DNA of 64,000 bases, taken from the NCBI RefSeq assembly GCF_030463565.1, contig NC_134676.1, forward strand, positions 4,421,001 to 4,485,000, given 5' to 3'. Of this stretch, positions 52,561-61,783 are shown in pieces (the first letter of the stretch is position 1; the number at the start of each line of letters is the position of its first letter). The notes beneath the pieces were generated by a model. That model made no database searches. It was not told the origin of the DNA and saw only the letters and a list, made by a program, of their open reading frames with translations. Made by a program: the position numbers and the translations under genes. This DNA comes from Pelecanus crispus (Eukaryota; Chordata; Aves; Pelecaniformes; Pelecanidae).

Positions 52561-52839
52561 CAAGATGATTTTTAGATTTATACCAGGAGGCTCTGGAGAG
52601 AGATTGTCCCCTGTGTGTCCAGAAGCCAGTGCTTGGCTAGTCAAGACAAAGGAGTGGGAGGTGTTTTCTGGAAATAGATAGGCAATATGCTTTTAGCTTT
52701 TGGGGCAATTATTTAAAGATCTGGTAATAAAAAAGAGGTGACAAGGACAACACAGCAACAGGTTAACTACCACTGCTTTTGAGCCCTGAGTAGGGAGCCC
52801 ACAGTCTTGCTTTCCCCCGGGGCCTGATCCTGCATTTAA

Positions 52840-52869
52840 TTTTTTTTTTTTTTTTTTTTGGGGGGGGGG
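52840..52869 (+). repeat. T20-G10 homopolymer junction
   Basis: Twenty T residues followed directly by ten G residues. This is the first of several T/G or C/A homopolymer junctions in the GC-rich SKOR2 upstream region. Confidence 0.95.
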
Positions 52870-53351
52870 CATCCTTTGACATCAAGAGGAGCAATATCTA
52901 AATCTTCTCATTCCAGACAATCTGATTTTTCCAGCCTGGAGCCAAATGAAATCAAGACTACAGTAGAGAGGGCCTGCTATTTGAAAAAAAAAAAAGAAAA
53001 ACTGCTTTGAAGAGATAACTGCTCAAAATCTACTCCCCAAAGAAGGAGACGCTTATTAAGGGTTTATTCTTGAGTTGTCTGCCTAAAGGCTTCTTCAGAA
53101 GGGATTTAGCCGGTTATAACTCAGATCTGGAGTTTGAAGTCCCCTTTTTACTGCATGGTAGCTCGGAGGTCCTACCCCTGCCTCCTTCCAGCGAGCTGGG
53201 GCTAAACCTGGGTGGGGGGACAGCAGAGGTGGCGAGTGCCCCCCGGCATCCCTGCCAGACCGGGGACACTGCGGGGAGCCCAGCCCAACCGGGAGGCAAA
53301 AAAATCAGAGATGCTGAATCTGCCTGGGATCAGCCAAACGTTGCTGTGGTC

Positions 53352-53388
53352 AAAAAAAAAAAAAAAAAAAAATTTAACTCCCCCCCCC
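53352..53388 (+). repeat. A21 and C9 homopolymer pair
   Basis: A21 (53352-53372), eight mixed bases ending in C, and nine C residues (53380-53388). Confidence 0.9.
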
Positions 53389-53538
53389 AACACCCAAACT
53401 TCTTTCTGAAAGGCTTTTGGCAGTTTTGTGTGTCTTTCTCTGAAGCATCTGGCACTAGTGAAAGGGGATCGGACTGAAGCTGCTCCTGTCTGCTAAATCC
53501 TTTTTGCATATTCAGATTTTAAATGCCAAATGTAACTA

Positions 53539-53561
53539 CCCCCCCAAAAAAAAAAAAAAAA
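53539..53561 (+). repeat. C7-A16 homopolymer junction
   Basis: Seven C residues abut sixteen A residues. Confidence 0.9.
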
Positions 53562-53920
53562 TTAAAAGAAACTTTCAGTCGGTCTAGAAAAAGAAATGCA
53601 ACCTCCAGCAGGTTGGAGCTGTGATAAAACGCTAACTACGCTCTTAATGCAAAAAATAAAAAAAGTAGCACTGCTAGCGGGGTGAAAATTTGGGGAAGGC
53701 TGGGGGGCCGTCCAGCCCGGACCCCCTCAAAGCCAACCCCCAGGCATTGCAATTTGGAGGAAAAATGTTTTAATCCTTAACGGAGCAGTCGCTGCAGCGG
53801 GAAACCTTAAATCCCTGCTCCGCCACTGCCACCCCGGGGCTCGGGGCAGGTCCGCGGTCACCCGGGACACTGCGGCTCGTCGCTCCTCGGGAGCTCGGGG
53901 GTAAAGCGAAGGGAAATTTG

Positions 53921-53955
53921 CCCCCCCCCCCCCCCCCCAAAAAAAAAAAAAAAAA
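53921..53955 (+). repeat. C18-A17 homopolymer junction
   Basis: Eighteen C residues abut seventeen A residues with no intervening base. It is the longest junction of this kind in the window. Confidence 0.95.
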
Positions 53956-54599
53956 TGTTTTGCTGCCGTCACCCCCGGGGCCGCTCCCGAATGGCAGCGC
54001 AAAGGCGCGGAGCGATGCGCCCGGAGCAGCGGATCGGGGCGCGCCCCAGCTCGGCAGGGAGAGGCACGGGTGGGTTTTGGGGGGTGGGGGGGGGATCCCC
54101 CCCCCCGGCACCTGGCACGGCTCCAGTCCCCAAGCACCCCTCCAGCTGCCCGGGGCAGGATCCGGCCCTGCAGATCCCTGGGTTTATGTATTAAACCAAA
54201 TTTGCTGCTCGGGCAGATTTGACCTGCTTCTTGGCCCAGATACGTTTCAAACGCTTTCCCCGTTGTTTGTTTTGTTGGGTTTGGGGGGTTTGGGTTTGGT
54301 TTTTTTTTTTTTTCTTTTTTCAAAAAAAATGACGGGGCACGGGGGGGGTCCGCCGTCCCTAGAGCATCCCTTCCCCTACGCGTAAATTTATCCGGCTTCT
54401 CCCTAGGGAAAAAAGAGCCGGGGCATCCCGGGACTCCTCTCCACCTCCTCATCCCAAATCCTTCGGATCCCCTTACCCAACGGGGGGGTCCCACAGCGGC
54501 CGGGACAACAGGTAAACCCCCGTTTGAGGGTCAGGAGCCCCTTTTGCGGGGACACACACACTCTCCAGCCCCCAAATACCTTGGGGTATGCGCGCAGCG

Positions 54600-54790
54600 T
54601 GACTGCACAGGCTGCGGTGCTCCTCTCCTTCCAGCCAGCTAAAGGCTGTTCTCTTAATGAATTACTAATGAGTTAAAATTGGACAGCCGGCTTAATTAAA
54701 GCGTAGAGGCAATGTGTTTACCACATTGTAATTGAACTCATTAGGGCTCCGGCTTTGTGTTTTTAAGCAGCCGCCTCGTTCCGCACGTCG
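54600..54790. promoter_or_regulatory. Candidate conserved non-coding element upstream of SKOR2
   Basis: A compact AT-rich island inside GC-rich DNA, dense in homeodomain cores: TTAATGAATTACTAATGAG, CTTAATTAAAG and GTAATTGAACTCATTAG. It contains no recognisable repeat. Such motif clusters beside developmental regulators are commonly conserved enhancers; conservation cannot be tested here. Confidence 0.4.
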
Positions 54791-55259
54791 GGTGAGCTGC
54801 GGGAAGCGCTTTGCTGGGGACGGGGGCTCTGCGGGAGCGTGGGGGCTTTGGGGAGGGGTGGCCGTGCCACCCCCCATCCCTTTCTCTCCCGCAGGGACTT
54901 GTGCTGGGTGGGGGGGATCCTTCCCGCTGTCCCGCAAAGCGCTTATAGTTGGGGGGGTGCTCGCCTGGATCCCTTTTTGCGGGGAAAGCAGGGAAATGTG
55001 GCGGGGGGAGAGGGGATAATTGAGGTGGGGGGAGTTTAGGGAAGCAAAGCCCGCCCCTGCAACAGGGTCCCTCTCGCCCCCTTTCCAGGCGGGGGGGGGT
55101 GGGTACCCCCCCTCCCATCCTCCGCAGCCGTCGGGGCGGCCCTGCCCCGGGGTGGCGGCGGGGCGGGGGCGGCTGCGGTTCCCCCCACCACCCCCGAGGG
55201 GAGGGGAGGGGGCCGGGGAAGGGGGCGGCTTCCCCCGTACCGCTTGCAGGGCTCTGCCT

Positions 55260-55403
55260 GGCTGCTAGAAGGCGTCCGAGACCCGACCCACCCGCGGCAC
55301 AGCCGCCGCCACGGAAAGCGGGAGCCAAACTTCCACGCAGCGGAGCCAGCGCGGAGCGCGGCCCCGGCGCCCCGGGGGGGGCCCATGGAGCTCGGGCGGC
55401 CAG
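55260..55403 (+). other. Candidate alternative first exon upstream of SKOR2
   Basis: A GC-rich stretch ends with ATG GAG CTC GGG CGG CCA G immediately followed by GTGAGT (GT at 55404), giving a perfect CAG|GTGAGT donor. The ATG at 55385 would give only six whole codons here. If spliced to the SKOR2 acceptor at 62427 the frame reaches TGA at 62454-62456, just before the SKOR2 ATG. It would therefore act as a short upstream open frame and would not extend the SKOR2 N-terminus. Alternatively it starts an unrelated non-coding transcript. The 5' limit is a guess. Confidence 0.3.
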
Positions 55404-55812
55404 GTGAGTCGTGGGGCTGGGGGCAAGCCCGGGGAGGCGGGGGGCACCTCTCGGTTTGGGTGTATTTCTCCCCCTCCCGGGGTAAATAGCAATGTCGCGA
55501 TGAGTCGCAGGGTCGTGCTGCCCCTCGGGGTGAGCTGGGGGTGGGGGGAGAAGGTGGCTGCCTTCTGGGTCTGGCTGGGGGTGCCCCGGAGGGGGAGAGG
55601 AGCCCCCCGCAAGTTTGGGCTGCGGCGGAGGGAAGGGGCGATGGTTCGCAGCCGCGCTGCGCGCCGCCTCCTTCCCCTTCTTTCCCTCGGTGTGCCTAAA
55701 TTTGTCTTAATTTCCCTTCGAAATAATGAACTTCGGGCCGGGTTTGGAGACCGGACGGGAGGAGCAGGGTTGGCTGCTCCCCAGGGCCAAATCGGGGAGC
55801 TCCTGGCCGCCT

Positions 55813-55845
<33 letters not shown>
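55813..55845 (+). repeat. G33 homopolymer tract
   Basis: Thirty-three consecutive G residues, followed 58 bp later by G16 (55904-55919). Such tracts can fold into G-quadruplexes and are error-prone in sequencing, so the exact length is uncertain. Confidence 0.9.
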
Positions 55846-55903
55846 CGCGCGGAACTATCCGCCCAGCACCGCGCCCGCGCAGCGCTCCGCGTCCCGCTGG
55901 CAA

Positions 55904-55919
55904 GGGGGGGGGGGGGGGG
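55904..55919 (+). repeat. G16 homopolymer tract
   Basis: Sixteen consecutive G residues in the upstream CpG-rich block. Confidence 0.9.
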
Positions 55920-56091
55920 CAGCTCGGCCTCTCCCACCCGGAGAGACCCTCCTCGCCCGGGAAGGGGCTGATTTTGGGGGGAGAGGTGGGATAAGAGGCG
56001 GCCACCAGCCTGGAGAGAGGCGTCTGCTCCGCTTTGTCAGTAGCTCCGAGGTGTAAAAGCTTGGGGGAAAGGACATATTTTATTTATTTTG

Positions 56092-56113
56092 TTTTTTTTT
56101 TTTTTTTTTTTTT
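56092..56113 (+). repeat. T22 homopolymer tract
   Basis: Twenty-two consecutive T residues, 78 bp before a C24 tract. Confidence 0.92.
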
Positions 56114-56191
56114 ACCGGCTGCACCCCCCAGAGCTTGGGGGGTCCTAGAGCTGGAGCCGAAGCAGGGAGCCCTCGGGAAAACCCCCTCTCA

Positions 56192-56215
56192 CCCCCCCCC
56201 CCCCCCCCCCCCCCC
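56192..56215 (+). repeat. C24 homopolymer tract
   Basis: Twenty-four consecutive C residues. Confidence 0.92.
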
Positions 56216-56899
56216 AACCCTTCCTCGACGGGCTGCCTGCTTGTTGCACAGCCCCTGCCCATCGGCTGCCCCGAAGCAGGAGCTTCTAGCTCTCTATTCC
56301 TATATAAAAAAAATATATATAGGCGTTTCCAAAGGGAAACTGGCTTTTAGAGCTGGCTTTACAGCAAGCGTGCCTATAGTAGAATACCTTCCCCGGCGAG
56401 TGACTTTTTTTGAACATAATCCTGAAATCATGGCGAGGGGACCAGAGGGATGCCGTGGTGGAAGAGGAGAAGTTGCGTTCGGGTGTGGAGAGGGAGAAGG
56501 TGATGAGCCAGACCCTAAGTAGGTAATGTGAACTGTCAAAGAGTGCAGGAGCGTAAAAGGCAAACAATCCCAATCCCCATAGGTTGTTTATTCCTCATAA
56601 AATACAACTCTACATAGCAGGAAGTTACTGCAAACATTTATCAATAATGAATGAATCTCCTGTAATAAAATACTCACATAATTAGCTACAGTCAAGTACG
56701 TGCATTATGCCAAGGCTTTTGCAACTCTTTGTTGAAAATCCGACTTAGATAAATCCTCTCCAACAGCCTTTCAAGAAGATAGAAGGGGGGCGGGGGGGGG
56801 GAGGAGGAAAAAAAAAAACCCCAAACCCAACCCAGGAGCAAACCACCACCCAGCATTTCTCCTTCTTTTATGCCGTTTTTGAAACTCAGACCGTAACTA

Positions 56900-57300
56900 C
56901 TCCTGAAATATAACGGAAAAAAACTCTTTGGTGAATTCAGAAGAGTCATTAACATTCAGCTTTAAGTGAATGTTAACAGTAAATAAAGAAATCTCTTGAT
57001 TGTAATAGTTGCAACAAAGCACTAATAAACCAGTGGGTGGTCATCAGTAATGATAAATGTATCATTATTACTGTGTGGTGGGGAGCAGGGTTTGGAAAGT
57101 ACTTCAGACTTTTTAGTGGCAAGCTTGGTGGCAATTCGTCTCTTAGCCTAGGAAGAAGGAGGAAAAAAAAAAGCGCCATATAATTTTATACACAATTTAG
57201 GTGAAAATAAATTTAAATCTGTATATTACATTTTTAATTTCAAGATAGTAATTAAAGCTGGTTCATTATATCTCCTCTGAAAGTCTCAGTGCTCATGTTA
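56900..57300. promoter_or_regulatory. Candidate conserved non-coding element with two inverted repeats
   Basis: AT-rich complex sequence with many TAAT/ATTA cores. It contains a perfect 10-bp inverted repeat (TTAACATTCA / TGAATGTTAA, 56949-56958 and 56967-56976, 8-bp spacer) and an 8-bp one (TAATGATA / TATCATTA, 57048-57055 and 57060-57067, 4-bp spacer). Confidence 0.35.
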
Positions 57301-59901
57301 ATTGCCTGTTTGTACAATCTGCTTTCTAAGACACCCAAGGTTACTGGGTTCTGCAAGACGCAAAATTGAATTATTTACTGACGTGTTGAGGCTTCGCCCG
57401 ATGGCGTCACGTTTCCCTCGGAAGTTTGGGCTCGCTGGTCCCCAGCACAGCCCGGCCGGGGCCTCGCTCCCCTGCCCTGGAAGTTTGGTGCTCGTTGAAA
57501 ATACTTGGAAGCAGGCACGTTTCTGGTGGAAGCTGTTCAGGGCGCTGTAATTTATGCGTTTGAAAGAAAAATCAATAGCTGAGGTGGTTTTCGTTTGGGA
57601 TTTTTTTTTTTTCCCCCCACTTCTATTCCCCCCCCGCCCCCCCCCCGGAGAGGGGGGTGTTAATTCACATCTAAACTTCCAGCTCTTCTCCTCCCTGCCA
57701 CCCCATCCCCAGGCAGGACGGGAATACACACACTCGCGTTTTTAAGCGGGGTACGGAGCACCCATCTCCTCCCGGGCTGCCAGTCGCTTTTCGTAGGATG
57801 AAATAAAATCGGTTTGTTTTTTTTTTTTTTTTTTGGTGCCGTTTCTATTCGGGAGGATGATGCTTTGGGGGGGTGGGGGGTATCCGCATCTCCCGGCTAG
57901 GGTCTGCACGTACCTTCGGCGAGGACCACCTCGGGTTTTGATGGCTCGGAGCGTATTAAATTGGGAAGTTACGAGAGCTCCATCAGACAAAAGATGCCGT
58001 TCCCGGTTCCTTCCCGTCAGCCGCCGTGTTGGCTTTCAGCTACCGGAGGGATATCAAACTACCCAGAAATGCCCCATCCCTAAACTCTCCCGGTGCCTTT
58101 TCGAGAGCCAGGAGAAGATCGCGGTGAAGTCTTTTCCCCTCCCGTTATTAGGATTCTAGATGCATTTTTCCGAGGCGTCCTCTTGCCACTGAAAAAACTC
58201 CACGTAGATCTCTGCCCTTTTGTTGTGTCTAGCTGGGTTATTCAAGAGCAGAGACAAAAGCCCGAAGTGATGTGATCTAAATGAGCTCCGGGGTTTTCCA
58301 GATGGGACCACCTCTATTCCAAATGCCCTCTCTGCTTTCTATAATAAAACGCGATCAAAAAAAAAAAAAAATACTTAGAAAAGAGCTTTGCTCTAGACCA
58401 AACAGCGCAAGCGAAATCTACCCAAAAGTATTTTAAAAGCCTGCTTTGCTGCCTAAATTTTGTTCGGAGAAGCGGTTTTATAACGATATCTTGTGTGCCT
58501 GCTACTTACACGGCTGCAAGTTTCAATGGGATGTGGAGAGGTGGGAGGAGGGAATGGATCCGCGTTGGGGGTGGTTTTCTTTGTGGTTTTTTGAGCGCAC
58601 CAAGGTTATCTTGCTCCTCGTGGCGGCTCTGCTACAATATTTAAGCGCTGTGGAAGTAAATAAAGGCCGTGAGGGTGGACGGGGGTGGTTGAAACTTGGC
58701 CGCTTTTCTCAGCTGCTCGTTTTTACACGAAGCAACCCGCAGCGAGAGGATCTGCTGCTGTCGCCTCCCGCTCAGCCGCTCCAAGGCAGAATCGCGGTAG
58801 GGAAGGGAAGAGGGAAAAGGAGTCAGGACTCGCGTTTATCCCTTCCAGGCTTCTGGGAGAAGTTTGTCCACCTTCCCCGCTTCCTCTCGCAGGAGGTGAC
58901 TCCAACCCCGCCGTTGCAAACGGCAGATAACGAAATGAGCGGCGGTAATTGGAGGCGGTGGCAGGACGGGAGCCCGGGTCTGCAGCTACGCGGGGAGAGG
59001 GGGGGAGTGTAGACACCCCACCTCAAGCCGGGATTCCCCTCCCGCCCCTTGCCCGGGGTCCAGGCTGGGCTCCGGCCGGCGATGGAGCCGGCGATGGGGT
59101 CGGCCGCGGGCGGAGCAGCCCCCGCGGGCCTCGCCCGCCTGGGGGCCACCTGCGGCAGCCGCCCGGCCCCTGGGTGGACCGACCTTTCTCCAGCAAACCC
59201 AGCTCGCCCCCTCCCCACGCCCGCGCTGGGGTCGCGCTACCCCACGAGGTTTCCCGACAGGCTTAAGTAGGGAAAAAAGTAGAGAACGGTATATTCTTGT
59301 CCCGCTTCTCTAAGGTGCTGGTGCGGGTCAGTCGCTGTTCCCACTTCGGGGAGCTCCACCGAGCCAAGGCCCCTCGGGGCGGCTGCGGGCAGCTGCCCGC
59401 GCCACACGCAGGGTCTTGCACCCTCTCCCCCAACCCAGTCCCTTTGGTTTCAGCGTTCCCTAGAGAGGAAATCGAGGAAGCCCCTCATTTTTTTTCCAAC
59501 GGAATTCAAGGGGGTCAATGGCACCGAGCAGGTGAAGAAAAAAAAGTTGAGTTTTGCTTTTCGTTTCACCATCGCAAAATAAAACGCAGGCGCCGGCTAA
59601 TGACTTCCCGGGACCGAGCCTGCGTTTTCAGCCTCTCCCGGGCTGCGAGGACCGAGCTCGGGGGGCAGCTTCGTTGAAGGCGCTTTGCAAAACCCGCTCA
59701 TCCCTTTCACCTCCTGCAATCGCTTTTCCTCCTCTTCCAACGCCGGGCTCAGAGCCCGGGGCGAAGTCGTCCATTCCCGGTTCTCCCGGGAGCCGTCGGG
59801 GAAAAGTCACCGGGTGGCCGAGAGAGGGGAGCGGGCTGTCCGGCGGCCGCTGCGGGGATGCAGGTACCGAGCACCCGCAAGAGCAGGCGGCTTCTCCCCC
59901 G

Positions 59902-59927
59902 CCCCCCCCCAAAAAAAAAAAAAAAAA
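59902..59927 (+). repeat. C9-A17 homopolymer junction
   Basis: Nine C residues abut seventeen A residues, the same C-then-A order as at 53539 and 53921. Confidence 0.92.
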
Positions 59928-59989
59928 CCCAAACCCCGTCCCTTCTGGTGCTGACCAGGGAGCGAAGACAGGAGGGGAGATTTTCTCCG

Positions 59990-60160
59990 CGGTAATAGAT
60001 CATACAATGTGTGACACGGGTTTAACCAATAAAACAATTTGAATCAATTAGCTGGCGGAGGAGAGTTTTGAAGTGTAAAATTCATGTCAGTCTGGCTAGG
60101 AAGCATTGATTAAAATGTCACCAATGTGAGGCTTATAGCTATTGCTCACACGAAAGCAGC
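59990..60160. promoter_or_regulatory. Candidate conserved non-coding element upstream of SKOR2
   Basis: An AT-rich, complex stretch embedded in the CpG island, containing TTTAACCAATAAAACAATTT, CAATTAGCTGG and GCATTGATTAAAATG. It carries homeodomain/SOX-like cores and a CCAAT box. It has no repeat content and contrasts in base composition with its neighbours. Confidence 0.4.
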
Positions 60161-60769
60161 AGGCTCTGTGCAAAAGAGGCTCGGGAAAAAGTAGGAGGGA
60201 GGGGGGAAAAGGGGGGGAAGCTCCGTGTGACAGCGGCGGCACGGGGGCGAACAGGGTTTAATAAGAAGTGACAGAAGTAATAAGGAGCGCTGTGATTTTT
60301 TTTTTACCCCCCTTTTTTTTTTTAAAGTTAGCGAGGACCCGAGCGATCCGCGGGGACTCCGCCGTTTCGCTGCCCGGGGAGGGGGGAAAAAGCGGAGGGA
60401 GTCGGGGAGATTTAGCGTGGATGTCCTGGGAAAGGTCGGCGCAGAGATTTTCGCCTGGATCTGTGATGCCCAGAGAAGAAAAAAAAAAAAGAAAAAAAAA
60501 AAAAAAAGAAAAAGCACCCAAATATCAAGTTTTCGTAGCTAAATGTGCGGAAAGGTTTGGTATTGGTCATGTGCATGGAGAGAAAAATAGAGATGGAAGC
60601 ATTTAAAAAAAAAAAAAAAATCAGAGGGGTATCAGGAAACACCCGCCGGTCCAGATGTCCTCCCCATTTTAGTTAGAAAGGAGTTTTTCTTTTTCCTTTC
60701 CCCGTTTTTTAGCCGGTTCCGCAGTTTTCCTCGCTGGAAAGGACCCGAGTGACCGGTTTTGGCTACCCC

Positions 60770-60786
60770 GGGGGGGGGGGGGGGGG
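60770..60786 (+). repeat. G17 homopolymer tract
   Basis: Seventeen consecutive G residues about 0.8 kb upstream of the SKOR2 CRE. Confidence 0.9.
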
Positions 60787-61176
60787 TCGCGGCGGGGCTG
60801 CCCCGTCCTTACCCCACGCTGCGCGGAGCGGCGGTGGGGAACCCACGAGGTTACCGGTGCTTTTCGGGGCTACGTGGTGAAAAAAAAATCTACATTTTTA
60901 CTGCCCTTTCGATAAAAGCGAAGCAGACGCGGCTACCGTGCTGTAGATTATTTGCTAAGGTTGTGGTTTGGGTTTTTTTTTTTTTTTCCCTCCCTAATTG
61001 GGGGCATAAAGCAATTAGAAAAAAAAAAATCATATTTGCGCCGTGGGAGCTTAAGAGAGAATTTGGGTCCGGGTCCTTCTGATGGTGGTTTTGGTGAATC
61101 ACTCCAGTGTGGGTATTTGGGAAAGGGAGTGCGGGTCGCAGCAGCGTGAGGATGCGGTTGTTGCGAGAAATCAACT

Positions 61177-61193
61177 TTTTTTTTTTTTTTTTT
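61177..61193 (+). repeat. T17 tract
   Basis: Seventeen T residues followed by more T/C-rich sequence to about 61216. An A-rich and then G-rich stretch follows at 61340-61397. Confidence 0.88.
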
Positions 61194-61429
61194 CTTTTTT
61201 TTCTTTCCCCTCTCTCCTCCCCGCCCCGTAATTTCGGCCGGATCGGTTCAAAAAAACACCGGTTCCGAAAAGAGGCGGCTTTTCTGTTTGTATATTCGGT
61301 TTCTTGGAAGCGAGCGGGCTGAGATTGGGTGGGGGGGAATTAAAAAAAAAGGAAAAAAGAAAAAAAAAAGGAAAAAAGGGAAAAAAGGGGGGGGGGGAGC
61401 CAAAGCGCATCCCAACCTTCAGCCGCTCC

Positions 61430-61600
61430 GTCCCCTCACCGGGAAGCGGTGCGCGGCGCCGGGCCCCGACGGGACCCCCGCATCCCCTCCCGGTGCGGGG
61501 AGGGCGGGATGGGGGAGCCGCCCTCCTCCCCCCCCTCCTCCCTTCTCACCCCTCCCCCCCCGCTGACGTCACCGTGCCCACCGGGGGCCGCCGCGCGCCC
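61430..61600 (+). promoter_or_regulatory. SKOR2: Likely SKOR2 core promoter (CpG-island, TATA-less) with a CRE
   Basis: Dense CpG sequence directly upstream of the probable first exon. A perfect palindromic cAMP-response element, TGACGTCA, sits at 61564-61571, flanked by C-rich Sp/KLF-type boxes. No TATA box is visible, as is usual for CpG-island promoters of developmental regulators. CREB/ATF binding is inferred from the motif alone. Confidence 0.5.
61564..61571. promoter_or_regulatory. Full palindromic CRE (TGACGTCA)
   Basis: An exact match to the 8-bp CREB/ATF consensus, in CpG-rich DNA about 900 bp upstream of the SKOR2 start codon and close to the inferred transcription start. Its position relative to the start site fits a functional CRE, but occupancy is unproven. 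Confidence 0.6.
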
Positions 61601-61783
61601 AGCCAAGCGCGGAGCTTCCGCGCTTTTGCAGCCGCCGCCGTGCGCGCCGCACCGCGGGCAGGGCTCGGGCAGGGGCTGCTCCGCGCTGCTCCGCGCTGCT
61701 CCGCGCAGGCGGGGATGCGCCCCCGGCCCGGCGGCCGCCGGAGGAGGGCCCGGCGGCGGCACGGCTAAAGCTTGGCCGCGGAG
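61600..61783 (+). other. SKOR2: Probable non-coding first exon of SKOR2 (5' UTR)
   Basis: The GC-rich stretch between the CRE-bearing promoter and a good donor (GAG|GTAAAG, GT at 61784) fits a first non-coding exon. Joining this donor to the acceptor at 62427 would remove an intron of 644 bp. The 5' limit is only approximate because no TATA box or initiator fixes it. Inside lies a 10-bp unit (GCTGCTCCGC) repeated three times at 61675-61704. Transcript data would be needed to fix both ends. Confidence 0.45.

Larger units (their letters stand above)
43271..52839. other. Long non-coding interval
   Basis: No coding sequence recognised. It holds the candidate elements at 44985, 47610 and 52370, the ATGG repeat at 50262, the MIR at 51060 and the alternating stretch at 52046. 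The antisense 170-codon frame at 48116-48628 has no recognisable domain. Confidence 0.55.
54700..56050. other. Upstream CpG-rich block, possible second CpG island or alternative promoter
   Basis: GC-rich, CpG-dense DNA about 6.5-7.7 kb upstream of the SKOR2 start codon. It includes a start codon followed by a perfect splice donor (55385-55409) and ends near the G33 and G16 tracts. The block is separated from the main island by AT-rich sequence at 56.5-57.3 kb. Confidence 0.55.
52870..61430. other. GC-rich, homopolymer-dense SKOR2 upstream region
   Basis: Apart from the items listed separately, no gene is recognised. Many long open frames on both strands (for example 53727-54494, 55265-56005 and 58446-59012) run through GC-rich or homopolymer DNA. 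They encode only Pro/Gly/Arg/Lys-rich or domain-free sequence, so I treat them as chance. Confidence 0.6.

Noticed and set aside
53727..54494. 255-codon antisense frame
   Set aside because: It runs through C18-A17 and other homopolymers and encodes low-complexity Pro/Gly/Lys/Phe stretches.
58446..59012. 188-codon open frame in the SKOR2 upstream region
   Set aside because: No recognisable domain, GC-rich context favouring chance frames, and no clear splice or start context.
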